Positions 34,540 through 47,150 of a stretch of 64,000 bases of DNA are shown here, piece by piece; the stretch's first letter is position 1, and each line of letters opens with the position of its first letter. Origin of the DNA: Polytrichum commune. Its lineage: Eukaryota > Streptophyta > Polytrichopsida > Polytrichales > Polytrichaceae. Location: the NCBI GenBank assembly GCA_950295325.1, contig OX485807.1:35620440-35684439 (forward strand), written 5' to 3'. Made by a program: the position numbers and the translations under genes. The notes beneath the pieces are model-generated. The model did no database searches and was not told where the DNA came from. It saw only the letters and a list, made by a program, of their open reading frames with translations.

Positions 34540-37500
34540 GAACTCCACCTGAGGTTAACCAGGAGGTCCCAATCCTGTCAGTGGCCAGAAGAATCCAACT
34601 CCCACGCGCGGTTACCCAACAAATCCGCTTGCTGAACAGACACACGCCCTCCGCGAACAAGAATCTCGGCGAACTAAACCGCACTGTTGTGCCACTCTCC
34701 CCGAACCTCTCGCACCCTTATCAAAACAAGAAAACTTGTCACACTCAAGAAAAATCTCCCAATTAGCTATATCCAAACTCTCCAACCCAATTGCTGCTGA
34801 CTCACTCCGCGTATTTCGCGATCGATCAGATCCTGTTGCTTACGAGCAGCTGGAGCAGAGCAGGATGGGCGCTGCCGAAAACAACGCAAGTGGATCACAA
34901 CCTCACCAACCTTCCCATGCTCCTTCCTTCCTTTCCCTCCTGAGGATCCCTCGACGAGATTCCAACACTCACACTCTACACCTACCTCAAACACATCCAG
35001 TCACACATATTTCCATCTTCGTGAAAAACTCCGGTCGGTGAATGCATGCCACCGCGGGATGAACACGGAAGCAACCTGCACTTACTCACTTTACTCTTCA
35101 CTCCGACCAGACTGTGCAATGCAAGGCAATGCAATCCACCAACCTACCAGCTCAACCTACTCAAATCCGCACAAGTTGCGCAATGTGAGGACTGAGCAAT
35201 CGGCACATTCTTAGTGTTGTCAATGTGTTTACATGGACTTGGTGTACGTTAAAACTTAAAACTGGAGGAAAGTTAGCGAGCGGAATGGCTATGGAGCCGT
35301 TTACAGAAGATCCCATCGCCATAAATGCTCATTTTCCTCGTCGTCAGTCATGCTTGGGAAAGGAAGTCAGACTCATCACTCATCACTCATCACCGATCAC
35401 TAGACGAATTAGTTGAGGCCTACTTAGCAGTAGATTGCTTGTACTTAGTGAGATGCTACCTTGGGGAGGTCTCTCCTTGTATTTTTCCCGGGAAACAATA
35501 ATAACCAAAATCACAGTGGATATAAGAAATCACAGCTGGCACACACATCGGTGTTTTCGGCGTGACTCACTTGAATATGTGAAGAAAAAGTTAGAATATT
35601 GTGGAAATCTGCCTCTCAAAACTGCAAGAGGCGGTGAACTTTCAAGTTACCTACTGATAGGGGGTACTGTAGCTGTAAATGCACCGTTTATTTCAGATAG
35701 ACTGGATTACACTCATTCTTCATATATATCTATCATGTCTTTATCTACATCTATATCTATATCTCTATCTATAAGTTAAGGGCACCTTAAACTGAGAAGT
35801 TTAGATATTTGGCACACATGCGGTACCCGTATTGCACCAAAACAAACTATATCCAAGTAGCGAAAGAGACCATGTGTACCGCAAGTTTTTACTTTTCTTT
35901 TTTGTCCCCTCAATATTGAAATAAATACAATCTTTGGAAGCTAAAAATTGTTGTTGGCACCCAAAACCCTCCATGGGGGGGCTAATGTCCACATGGTTGA
36001 CATTCTCAAAATCAAAATGTACTTATTATGCAAGATTTCAAAGGTGTTGGTTTTGGGTGATGTCTCGGCTTAAGGTGTTCCTACCTTATATCCATGGGAC
36101 CCTTAGTATTGGCTAGGGGTTCGCGGTGCCTACGTACTCTCATCCATTGCAGTGAATTGTATTTTTAACCTGTGACTAACCATTGTAGACAATTTGACTC
36201 TGGAAATAGAATCAAAGACCCCAAATTAGTCTAATGGAGTCAAATTGGATCGGTTTGGCCCTCAATCTTGTAGGGGATTTTTTTTAAATGAAGCCCCTTC
36301 ATCCACAATGGATGAGTTTACATAGACACCACGAATCCCAAGTCATAGGTCAAGTATACCCACACTTCAATATATCTATAATTATATCCATATCTATATA
36401 TTCTATGGTACACTTTGAGATTATTGTGGAGCATTTGAGACCACCAAAGTTATAAAGTCAGTATGACTTGGGGACCTTTTCACTATAATAGTGTACCACA
36501 TGATACATTTTGGGTTCAAAACATGGTGTATTAGTTTCATGCAACACGATCTCTACTTTAAGAAAATTAACTCTCTCACTAAACATATGATTAGTGTGCC
36601 CCCCTTTGTTTTTCATTGTCCCACATTATTTGTCTTGCAATCGCTGGTCCATGGGCACTAGGAGGGTGCATATGCCACTTGGAGCTACATGCACTCCAAT
36701 GAACATGGCACAACTGTCATGGAACAACTATGTACATGGCACAACTTGCACGTGTTTGATTACAATCCTTGTTTACTAGTGAGTTTCCTTATGTCAAATA
36801 CTAAAAACTAAAAACATACATATATGACATGGATCAAATCAACATCCAAATTATGTACTTGCATTTAAAGACACTCATGTCTTGTATATTAATCCAAATA
36901 TTCAATCACATAAAGGTATTCAACTTATTAACATAGTGCATTGGATTAATGAGCGGGGAGCAAGCACGGTTGAGTGTACGGAAAAAAATGTTACAGTATA
37001 CTAAAACCAATTTTATTTTTTTAGGTCAAACACCTAAAGTAGTAGCAAACTATTGTTTAAATTGGGTTTTTTCCATGGCGCCTTCTATTGTTGTGTTAGG
37101 TAATCAAATATAAAATCTCAAGATGAGATCTTCAAAACTTATCATTAAAAGTATTACTCGAAAGGTAATGGCTAAATTTGGTTTTGGATGTAGATTTCAT
37201 GACCTTTTATATTTTGAAGTTGGGTTTTTTTTCATATTCCTTGGATTCATTGTAAACTTGAGGGGACCATTACAAAAATTGTAGAAAACATCAATTTAAT
37301 GTAATTTTATTATATTTTAAACAAAATTTAGACAATTACATGTTCAATATACCTACTCGCACACTACTTGCACCGTGTTCTAAAATATGTAGACTTTACT
37401 TGGAAAAAAAATTGTCAACATAAATTGCTTGGCTTTGTAAGTCAATGCATTTTTCAAATGTTAAATGATCCTTTCCTTCACGAAATTCAGAGTTAATATG

Positions 37501-37860
37501 TAGTTTTGAATCACTTTCAGTAAACCTATGCGGGATAATGGAGTTGTGTACTTGATTGTGATTGCACCCAGTTCATTTGAGATAAGATTGCTTCTGACAA
37601 AAATGAAAGTATGAAGATCAAGGGCACGTTTTTGTGCATGGGTGCCCTCTCACATGCTTTGGGGTTAACACAAAGTCAAATACTGCATTAGCATAATTAC
37701 ATGATTGGTGCCCTCAATTGTCCAACCTTGTCAATCCACACGAGTATCCTCAGAGATGTGATTTATATTGGTTTTATTTATTTATTTATCATTATGGTTT
37801 TATGAATGGGAGAGCACATTGTTGGCTTGCAAAGCACTCAATATTGTAGAAACTTGAGCG
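34540..37860. other. Long intergenic region, no gene seen
   Basis: Promoter-side DNA to about 35.2 kb, then AT-rich DNA. A TCTATA/ATCTAT short tandem repeat lies at about 35725-35775 and a smaller one at 36370-36405. I recognise no coding sequence. Confidence 0.5.
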
Positions 37861-37864
37861 ACCA

Positions 37865-38900
37865 ATGATGTTGCAAACATATGACCATACCAAGCGTATA
37901 TATCTTATAGGCATAATAGGAAATGAAATCGCAGATCAATTAGCCAAAAGTGGAGCCTTCCTAGACAAATCCATCGGCATACTGGCTCAATGGAGTCCCA
38001 ACAGGTTCCCACACAGGTGCTATACACAACCTAGAAGCATACATCAATAAGGAACACATGAACCAAGAACTGAGACTAGCCCAATCTAAATTCGCATATA
38101 TAGACAAATGGACATCCAATGACCAAATCAACCATAAACTCTCGAACCAATTTTGGAAAGACTTCAGGACCACAAATGCCCAAATCGCACAAACTTTAAA
38201 CTATACACTATGCCCCAATAATACCATAGACACATGGCCACACTTACTTTCTACATGCTCAAACCCACACATAAAAGGGTTGCGTATAGCTCACCATAAC
38301 AAAGCAGTCCACCAAATTATACATAAGCGACAATGAATTATACACACAAGATATTATACACTCGTAAATGCAGGCAACCAAAACTCTAGACCACAAGACA
38401 ACACAGTCCCACAATGGCTTCTCCAATGTACATGCCCCACTATACCATGCACATACCTAGCCAAACTTAGACCAGACATACTATGCGTACTCAATGCTAA
38501 TCCCCCCTCCCCTTAATGCCAACCCCATCAAAACCCATACACTTCATTGAATTCACCTACTGCCATGATAATTTCCCAAATACTGCACACAATGAAAAAG
38601 CCGCTAAATACAACCAGCTCATACACGCACTTGGAACAGCCGGTTGGCAAGTCAACCCTCTCATCACCATCACAGCAGGTGTTAGAGGGGCTATTCACGA
38701 ACAACCAATTAAAGACTTAGAAAAACTAAAAATACCCAAAAAAATATCAAAACACTTATGAAACATCTACACCAACTAGGAAGCTAGACAATAAACAACC
38801 CCCCCTACACCCCCCATATACCCCCCCTAGATATTAGGTATTGCTCTTTCTCAAAAACTAAAGGAGCCCACCTCCCGAGAGGGAGGAAGTACTCTTACGG
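37865..38900 (+). mobile_element. 3' end of a LINE with RNase H and endonuclease-like domain
   Basis: Three plus-strand frames, separated by stops or frameshifts, follow each other. 37865-38050 ends an RNase H domain (GIIGNEIADQLAKSGA). 38058-38336 has a Cys/His motif of LINE C-termini (C-P-N-N...DTWPHLLSTC). 38516-38761 contains HFIEFTYCHDNFP, then KYNQLIHALGTAGWQVNPLI and AGVRGAIHE. The last has the spacing of a PD-(D/E)XK restriction-like endonuclease (E, D, then K-Y..L), but that is inference. Beyond it are C-rich sequence and a perfect hairpin at 38871-38886. No poly(A) tail was found. The 5' part of the element is absent. Confidence 0.65.
38871..38886 (+). other. Perfect hairpin with GNRA-type loop at LINE 3' end
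   Basis: CCTCCC, GAGA, GGGAGG: a six-base-pair GC-rich stem with a GAGA tetraloop, located about 110 bp after the last LINE frame. LINE RTs often recognise a 3' stem-loop of their own RNA; the role here is inferred. Confidence 0.6.
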
Positions 38901-39054
38901 TGACGCTTGGTCAAACATGAACACGGTATAGAGGAACGGGCTCCCATTCACGTCGGTGTACAAACTAAACCTGACGTTATTTTTATTTTATCTTTTAGCC
39001 CACATAATTTTTTATTCACGGTCCCTAGGTTTGAGATACTAATTAAGGAGAGGC

Positions 39055-39440
39055 GTCATTGCACGCCCTGGGCTAGATCGCATCTTCATTCAGCTAGGCC
39101 CCCACCCCCTCTCACGCCTCCTTCACTGCCCGGTCTTCCTGCCTGCACCTGCGTGAGAACTCTTCCTCATTGGGAACCAATGTGACAATACCCTATCAAA
39201 ACTATATATATTCCTGTTGACAACACTTTCATTATTCCCGAGTTAATTGATGGAGTTCCTTCACATGCCAAAGGAGCTTAATGGCTTAAGTGACTGGGTA
39301 TTGTCACATTAGTTCCCAACGGGGAAGAGTTCCTACGCAGATGTGGGCAGGAAGACCAAACAGTGAAGGAGGCGTGGGAGGGGCGGGACCCAGCCGAATG
39401 AAAATGTGATCTAGCCCGGGGCTCATTGCCCACACCTGAA
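39055..39440. repeat. Foldback repeat (arms about 135 bp)
   Basis: The left arm at about 39058-39192 and right arm at about 39297-39432 are inverted copies: GCCC(T/G)GGGCTAGATC at the outer side, CACGCCTCCTTCACTG in the middle and TGTGACAATACCC at the inner side. They enclose about 100 bp. It lies just after the LINE and looks like a non-autonomous foldback element. Confidence 0.8.
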
Positions 39441-39798
39441 GAAGTAAGTGTTAAACAACTAGGCTGCTCCAAAACATGAGTTTCTGTTGTTTTTGTCCTG
39501 CTTTCAATAGAAAGCGATGAGCTTATTTTTGGAAAGCTCATTGAACTCATTGTTGCAAGCCAGCAAGCTTTCTCAATCCCTCACAAATAAAACGAGAACG
39601 AGTCTGGAGTTTAGATCAGTCATATAAGCTGCTTGTGAGCTGCTGCAATGAGGATTTTAATTTCAATCACTTTTTATGTTCCCAAATCCGTTCAAATTTG
39701 TCAGGGGTTAATTATTCAGCTCAAAAACATAGTTCAAACAAATCTGCCTACTCTCTATGTCATTGAACAAGTGAGAGATATTGTGGTTGTGTCAATCA

Positions 39799-39836
<38 letters not shown>

Positions 39837-41840
39837 TCGCGACAACCCAAATTTTCAAAGTGGATCTGTAAAATGTTTGACTAATTAAGCAGTGCTCAAG
39901 TAGAGAATCTTTGAGGTTCGAGGGAGAATTCGAAGATTACAATGGCTCGACCATTGTAGCACTACAACATCTAGAGAGGTTGCACATAGAATAGGAACGT
40001 GGATGAATAGGGGGCTCTAAATAATGTTATGTGTGTTGATAAGTCGATACATATTTTGAGAGTTCAATGATTAAAGCCTAGGGGTTCTTATTAGACTCAC
40101 GGGCACTTTGCACCAGAGCTTGAGGGCCCATCACCACTTAAAACTAAAAATCTTCTGTTAGTGGAGAATGTCAAGATTGTCTCGCTTCACTTTACAGTAA
40201 GTAGAGCTCTATGAGGGCCTAGAAAACCAAGAAGGTTTATATGGAAGATAAACATGCATGGAGTCCTATGTGACACGCAATTGTTGAGGTCCTAGTTGTG
40301 CATGTTTTTATTTTTTTATGGTAAGGTCTTTGGATGATTTTGAAAGGGCCATTGCGAGTCCACAGTCACACCCCTCACATGCACATAGAAGTTGCTATGA
40401 TGTAAGTATGTGACTCCTCATTCATAGATTCTCATGATGGCATTGGAACTTAGAAGTGGAGGAATTGCAATTCCAACTCCAACCACACGTATAACTATCA
40501 TGATGATTGGGCACAACACTCCCAGGCATATTGAGGTCAACAAGCTCTTTCAATCCAAGTACAAGTTCTCATAATTTGCTCAAAACTTGTTTGTGCAAAG
40601 TGGATGCTCAACTTGCACACGACACCATGTACATGTTCTAAGGCGCCTTGCACTAAAAACACCTCCACATTTCTGCCATCTAAGAACTTAAGAAGTCACA
40701 TAGGATGAGTCAATGTTCAAACCCAATCCTAATGTAAAGCCCTTGTGTCAGCTTTGATGAAACCGAGCGATCCTATTGGTTGAAATTCCTTGGGTTTGAG
40801 TTGGCCCTCAATTAGGTCCCAAACATAAAGTGGGCTTAAGTGAGAAAGGTTGTGAGCTTCAAGATTAAGAGCTTGAAGAAAGGAGCTTTCTCATGGATGG
40901 GGAGCCTCTTAATATATCAATCAAACTTATTGAATCGAATCCACTTTGATACTCAAGCTTTTGACTCGGGTGCTTTCACTTTTTATTGGGATTACAATGC
41001 TTACATGGTCTCAATCATTCACTTTCGTGACCTCATACCAAGCAAGTTGGAGATTGCTTAGGAATATCAATAGTTTGGGCACTTATTTTGTGGGTTGTGT
41101 GTGGGCCAAGTCAACATCCTTTCAAGCATTCTAGGGCGTCTCTCTCTCTCACTAGAGATTTGCAAGTCAAGCTTCCCAATAAAATTTGAAATTTCAATAA
41201 AAGCTTGTCCAAACTAAATATCATACCTTCAAAAATGGCAAGCACATATACTTGAGCTTTAAAATAAATGGGCCTTATTTGGCTACTAGTCTAAATTGAA
41301 GGTCCATTAGACGTCTACTTTGGAGTCGTATGTGATTATATATGGATCAAAGATTGGACAAAAATAATAATTATATGCATTTGAAAGAGATTGGACTACA
41401 CATTCAACACTCGTTAATAAGTTACGTGTGATAGTAGTCAATATAATTGGGATAACCTACATGGAACCTATATAACCAATTAAGAAGAAAAGAACATTCA
41501 CTATGATAATGAATATTAAAAAATTATATGAGAAACCTTTGGTGGTTTCACTTTAGTTACTTTCTTGCAATTGATTGTGTTTAATATGCACCCAAAAAAG
41601 AGGAGAAAATTGGTTAAGACATTGATTGGGGTATCCACATACCACTTGCATCCACATACCATGATAATTTGTTGAAGTATATACGATGAAATTTCCTGGT
41701 ATGAGACAAGTAGAGGGAATTATCGTATACGAGCGTACATCTCATTCATTTTAATTGACAGTCTTGAAATAGTATGCAACCCGGAGGTTACTTTTTCTTT
41801 AGTTAATTTGATACCGGCATTAGCTTTAAAAAATCATGAA
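39441..41840. other. Intergenic region with (CA)n
   Basis: A (CA)n microsatellite occupies about 39799-39826, followed by (TA)n to about 39836. The remainder is AT-rich without a recognised gene. Confidence 0.5.
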
Positions 41841-41845
41841 CTACA

Positions 41846-42173
41846 CTAAATAGGATATTTAGTGTTTGATACACTAAGTACGAACGCATACACTAAATAT
41901 CACTAACCCTATGAAAGTAAGTAACATTAAATGTAAAATCAAACACCAAATATCAACTATGGTAATATGTGGAAGTTACTTGTTTGAATTTAGTGTTAGT
42001 AAGGATATGAAAAAAAGAGGATATAATAAGGGAGGTGGCAGTAGGGAAGGTAGCGACACATTTATGTCTAACACTAATTGTCAAAGAATTAAAAACTAGT
42101 GTTGAGCAGGGTAAGGTGATAACAAGATTATATATAATCATCAAACACTAAATATACTATTTAGTGTAATTTT
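41846..42173. mobile_element. MITE with ACACTAAAT ends
   Basis: Near-palindromic ends ACTAAATAGGATATTTAGTGT and ACACTAAATATACTATTTAG bracket about 330 bp. A second, truncated copy lies at about 44832-44963, and isolated ends of the same type appear near 48205-48245 and 56861-56886. No coding capacity. Confidence 0.65.
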
Positions 42174-42599
42174 CTCGAGGTCATTTGAGATGAATCGGCA
42201 ACAAACCTCTTATGTTGGATGGATGAGAGGTACGCTCATAAACAATGAGAATCCCCTCTATCCATGCGAGACATTGGCACTTTAAAGATCTTCATGGAAT
42301 TGGCATCATGCATGCCTTCCTCGAGCATGATAAAGCTCCGAGGAACAAGTGAAGTTGCCATAAAGAAGTGAAAGTCTATTGCAACAAGTCCTTCAAATTC
42401 TCCTCGAGCTGCCAAACAAAGTACACACATGGATTCCCCTGCCGCTGCATGCAAACTTAACTTAACCATTGAGGGACCTATATATATATATATATATGAA
42501 CCCATCTACAGTCCACCCTCTATAAGTGTTACCTCTATAAGTGTTAAAATTCCATAAGTGTTAACATTTTTTCTACTCCCTATTTGGGGAGACTACAAT

Positions 42600-43939
42600 C
42601 AGGCCATAAATTTGACACCCTAGCCAAATTTCCAGGGGACACCCTGTCCCAAATTTTGGGTGTCCCAAGGACACCCTACTCCAATTTTTGGGTGTCCTCA
42701 TAAATTTCTCTTAAATTTTTTTTTGGTCAAAATAGGTACAATTTTGAAAAATATATAATATCATTTCAAAATTTCAATTAAAAATCAAAAAAATCATTAC
42801 ATATCATAACTTGCAATGCAAATCAAACCTACAAGCGGCGGCCTTTCATAGCACACCACTTTACCCATACTTGTTCAAAGTCAATGGCCTTTATGGGGAT
42901 TTTTGCCATTGCAACTCTCATTTGTGCTTCCAAAGTCTCTAATACCAAACTACACCGTAAAGTAGATTTAATATGATTTTGAGTAGAAAATCCTCTCTCA
43001 CAAGAAGTTGTACTAGTAGGAATTACAAGAACAGCTTGCCACAACTTTGTCATATGAGGATATCTTCCAACATAGTCCAAATTGGAAGAATAAACCATCC
43101 AAGCTTGGTGCATATTAAGGTCACCACATGAAATATGAAGTGTATCCAAAAAACCTCGAAGCTCTGATTTTAAACCATCATCAAAAAGATTCCCTCCATT
43201 AGTGCAGAAGTGGTCAATGAAACTCTGAAGCCATAAACGAGCATTTCGATGAAGAAGTGTCAAGTCTGTTGAAAAACAGACAGGGCTAAAAGCATGTGAT
43301 TCAAAGGGAATTGCTCAAAACAATTTTGGTTGAAAAGCAAGAAAAACTCACATTGGTTGGAAGCAAGAAAAAACTCATATTGAGTGGAGGATGTGGAGGC
43401 ACCACGGTGATAGAAACATTTGCCTCGCCATTTTCCTAGTTAGCCTCGCTCTCCATTCACCGTCCTAGCTCCCGGTTACAAAGGAAATTGCAAGAGCAAA
43501 GTTGAACTTAAGTATGTGAGTGAGTGTAAGAAATTCTCCTAATGTTATGGGTTATGTTTTCCGGATACTTGAGCTGCACTTTATAGTACTCAAGTAATAC
43601 ATGTCATTTCAATTTCTAGTGTGTCAATTGACGTGTGATTTTTTTCTTCACAAGTCACAGTACGTGTCAATTTCTAGAATGTGCGTGTCAATTGACGTGC
43701 ATTTTTTTTTTGTGCAAGTTTTTGCGTGTCAAAAAAGAAAAACTTGCAAAAACTTTGTCAAACATATACGCTGATAGGCCCTACAAGTACAGGGGACACC
43801 CTGGATTTTTTTTGGGTGTAAAAAGGACACCCTTGTAGGATTTTTGGGTGTCCTCGGGGACACCCTGTTTGAGATTTGGGTGTCCTAGGACACTCTAGGA
43901 AGCAAAATACACCCCCCAGGGTGTCAATTTTATGCCCTG
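42600..43939 (-). mobile_element. hAT element with exact 8-bp target duplication
   Basis: The ends are CAGGCCATAAATTTGACACC (left) and the inverted CAGGGCATAAAATTGACACC (right). The flanks are identical 8-bp ACTACAAT at 42592-42599 and 43940-43947. Many GGGTGTCC/GGACACCC motifs form sub-terminal repeats. It holds only the C-terminal part of a transposase, so it is a deleted, non-autonomous copy. It inserted into the pogo-like element. Confidence 0.93.
42829..43263 (-). pseudogene. hAT transposase C-terminal (dimerisation) fragment
   Basis: The 144-codon frame contains the hAT dimerisation domain: a YPHMTKLWQAVLVIPTSTTS segment, then CERGFSTQNHIKSTLRCSL and ETLEAQMRVAM. The S..CERxFSxxNxIKxxxR motif is the family hallmark. 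The N-terminal BED finger and most of the catalytic RNase H-like fold are missing from the element. The frame ends with the sequence GRRL. Confidence 0.9.
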
Positions 43940-44273
43940 ACTACAATAACGTTAAGTGTTAAGTGTTAACTGATTGGCTACTCCCCTCTTTATAATTTTG
44001 CCCTCTATATATGTTAACTTATTATTATACTATATAATACCATACAATACAATATACTATAACATAGCACATATAATATACTGTAACATACCCCCCATTT
44101 AGAAATTATTAGGGTTTAGGATATTGACTACAAGTCCCTCCTTCGTCAACTCACTTTACCCTAGCAGGTTGAGCCAGTCTACTAGCGTTCGAATTTATGA
44201 GAATGTTGTTTTCGAATTTTAGACTTGTAGGGCGAATCACATACCATTAGAAAGCTATTGAGGAGAATTTGAC

Positions 44274-44570
44274 TTGAATAATCCTTACCAACCATCCAAT
44301 GAGGAATTGATGGAGATGTTCAACCCATATTCCTTTGTTGAGGAGGAGGATGACACTGAAACTCTTGCATCTGAACCTATAGCCCCTGTGTGTTACAAGG
44401 ATGTGCAATCTTCTCTTCAAACTTTACGTCATTATCTTGAGCAGAGGTCTACTGATGTTATGCATTTGGTCAAGAAATTAGAAAAGTTTGAGAAAGAGAA
44501 TGATCACCTACATGTGAATCAGCTCCAACAGACCTCTATAGATGCCTTCTTCCATCCTAGAGGAGTGTAA
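44274..44570 (+). pseudogene. Pogo transposase C-terminal fragment with PIP box
   Basis: The 98-codon frame has an acidic first half and a helical, heptad-like segment (LRHYLEQRSTDVMHLVKKLE), and ends with LQQTSIDAFFHPRGV. QTSIDAFF fits the PCNA-interacting consensus QxxIxxFF. Pogo and Tigger transposases end in a similar coiled segment plus QTxLxxFF, and Drosophila pogo is known to bind PCNA. The DDE domain is missing, so this is a remnant. The start is uncertain: an upstream in-frame residue run is open. Confidence 0.7.
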
Positions 44571-44831
44571 ATGGAGGAGTGAGACTCCTCAATTGTATTT
44601 TGGAACTTCATTTGGTATTATAACAATATTTTACTTGTGTTACATTTATACATGTTATGTTTTGATTTGTTAAACTCTATATTTCTATAAGTGTTAACAC
44701 TCTATAAGTGTTAACAATATTACCACTCCCAATTGTTAACACTTATAGAGGGTGGACTGTACATCTTGGTCCTCAACCGGACACGACCACCAAAACAAAA
44801 GGACATTGTGCTAAGTTGGAAGTTGAATCTA

Positions 44832-44963
44832 CACTAAATATGATATTTAGTGTTTGACACACTAAATACGAACGCATACACTAAATATCACTAACCTTAT
44901 GAAAGTGAGTAATGTTTAATGTAAACTCAAACATTAAATATCAACTATGGTAATATGTGGAAG
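44832..44963. repeat. Truncated copy of the ACACTAAAT MITE
   Basis: About 130 bp match 41846-41975 with few differences, sharing TACGAACGCATACACTAAAT and ATCAACTATGGTAATATGTGG. The match stops abruptly at the CACTACAAGG end of the next element. Confidence 0.85.
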
Positions 44964-47150
44964 CACTACAAGGAAAACACGAAAAAATGACTACGGCCAG
45001 ATGACCAGATATTACTATCGGTTTTAGGGTAGTCATGTTGAACCAAAGTGATGACTAGAAGTGACTTTAGTCATCATATGACTAGGTTTTTAGTCGTATC
45101 GGACATGACCTAGATGGGACCTGTGTAGAGAATGTGTGGGGGAGCATGTTCTCTACATAATTTTTATTTTCATGATAGTCATAATGAACCATATGACTAA
45201 AATTAGTACTTAGCTGACTACAATTTCCAGGTCCTAATAATGAATGGTTTTTATATTGCATTTGGACTTTCTTCATACTTATTCATGTTGTGAGTCCCCA
45301 GTCTTTGATCATTTCAGCAAATGTTTTATGGCAATGGCATTTTCGCTGGTTGTATATTGAATATTTAGAATACAACCATTTTTTATTTATTTGCAATGCT
45401 AATACTTATTTTCGAATTGAGTTCGATTAATTTTATGCAACATCATAGTTTATTTCTTGGCTTTGCAATATGCAATAACATAGTCCATACAATCCCAAAA
45501 AAATGATATGTGCATATAGCTCCTATCTTTGACATGCAACCTCCCTTCCTAATGTCAAATAACATCATCTTCCAAATCTGGATCTTCTTCCACAGTGTCC
45601 AACCCCCGGTTCAACGTCTTCCATAGTTAGAGCCCTGCATCCCCTCAATACATGGGTACCAGATGCCATGTCAATGGAAGTGGATATGGGCCTTGTGCCA
45701 TGATGTTCTTCGTCCTTGCCTTACTACAAACTATGCATTTCAGGTCTTTTGTCTATCTTTGATGATACTTTTGAGCTTCGTGGCTCTCTTCGTAAAATAA
45801 TCTTTCACCCATCTTTTCTCTTGTCATTTAAGAAAAAAATAATTGTTGTACATGAAGGGGAAACGCAAATGAGTCTACTGAATAAGGGATCAATTGATCA
45901 AATTTGAAGAGTGTGAATCATTTACACATGTATTTGATACTCCAAAAATTGTGAAGCAATTTAAAAGGAGAAACATTCTAATTAAACGCGTTATTCAAGA
46001 ACCTTGGTATAGTGGATTAATTTATTCGTATGGGACCTTTGTGAGCTCTACCTCCTTGAACTCCTCTTTTTCCATGGTAGTGACATCTTTGTCATCCTCG
46101 AGTCCATCATTAATTATAGTAGGATTGTTGTTGTAGCACATATTTTATAAACCATGGGTTTGCTTTGCACATACTTTTGAACTCCATTTTCAAAAGCAAT
46201 TGCCTTACAAATGACAATAATTCATTCATGGCCTGTGCTGTTTGCTATGCAAATACACCCCATCCCATGTATGGATGTGCTGACACTCTAACCTCCCACT
46301 TCCTATTCCAATATGTAAAATGAGTGAGCTTCAGAATTGCTTATAAACCCCATCGCCCATGGAAAGTATCTGTCCCAAAATTACACGTCAACTTTTGTTG
46401 GTCGCTAAATGAAGTAGGCTCTCTCTCCCTTTGAAGTAGTAGAGTAGCTGAAATTATAGACTTTAAAACAACAATTGTTGCGGCCTGCACATAAGGTCTC
46501 CGCATTTCCTACAGGTTTGAATGCAACATAGTAAACTATACACCATCCCACCTAGATATTGCTTAGAATAAGAAAAAAATATCAACAACATCTAGCAAGC
46601 ATATCATGATTAATTTTTTGAATTCAAGATCTCGCTTGTACTCTCGAAGATGTTTGCGAATGGTTTTCTTTGATAACATTTTGCATCCATGCATTTTTTT
46701 ATACAGGCATGCGTAACTTGTGAGTTGTTGTCTATATGCTTCCTTCTTCTCTATGTTCCACAATTACAACTGCAGAATATCCTCTCGTGTTCTCGGATCC
46801 ATTTCCAAATGTTTCTATGCAATTAAAGGGGATCCAATTCATTTCTTGTACATGATAGTCATGCGAAGGACATATACAAGTCCATGAATAACGGTTGGAT
46901 TATTTAGAATTTCACTATGATTGAAGTTGATCACGTCTATGCCTAGTCAACTTATGACTAGTTGTAGTGTTCAATAAAACAAATAAATGACTACCAATAG
47001 TCATCAATGCAGTAAGCAATGAAGAAAGACCTAAACCTAACAGAGGACCTGTGACTAAGACTAGTCATATATGTAGGACAACCATGACTAAATGTAGTCA
47101 TTCTCTTTGTAAACCAATGACTACATGTAGTCATGAAGAATTTAAAAAAA
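44964..47150. mobile_element. Possible CACTA-type transposon remnant
   Basis: The left end CACTACAAGGAAAACACG resembles plant En/Spm ends. Sub-terminal repeats of ATGACTA/TAGTCAT occur at both sides (45000-45190 and 46940-47130), as in CACTA elements. An inner minus-strand frame (46563-46763) with GCKMLSKKTIRKHLREYKRD is compatible with a transposase-associated segment. No matching right terminus or 3-bp duplication was found, so the boundary is a guess. Confidence 0.45.

Larger units (their letters stand above)
42509..44759 (+). mobile_element. Pogo-like (Tc1/mariner) element, split by a hAT insertion
   Basis: The 23-bp inverted ends begin CAGTCCACCCTCTATAAG, with further CTATAAGTGTTA repeats just inside both ends. 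The element is flanked by TA (42507-42508 and 44760-44761). CAGT...CTCTATAA ends with TA duplication match plant pogo elements of the Lemi1/Emigrant type. The remaining interior (about 0.9 kb without the hAT insert) carries only the C-terminal part of a transposase (44274-44570). Confidence 0.83.
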
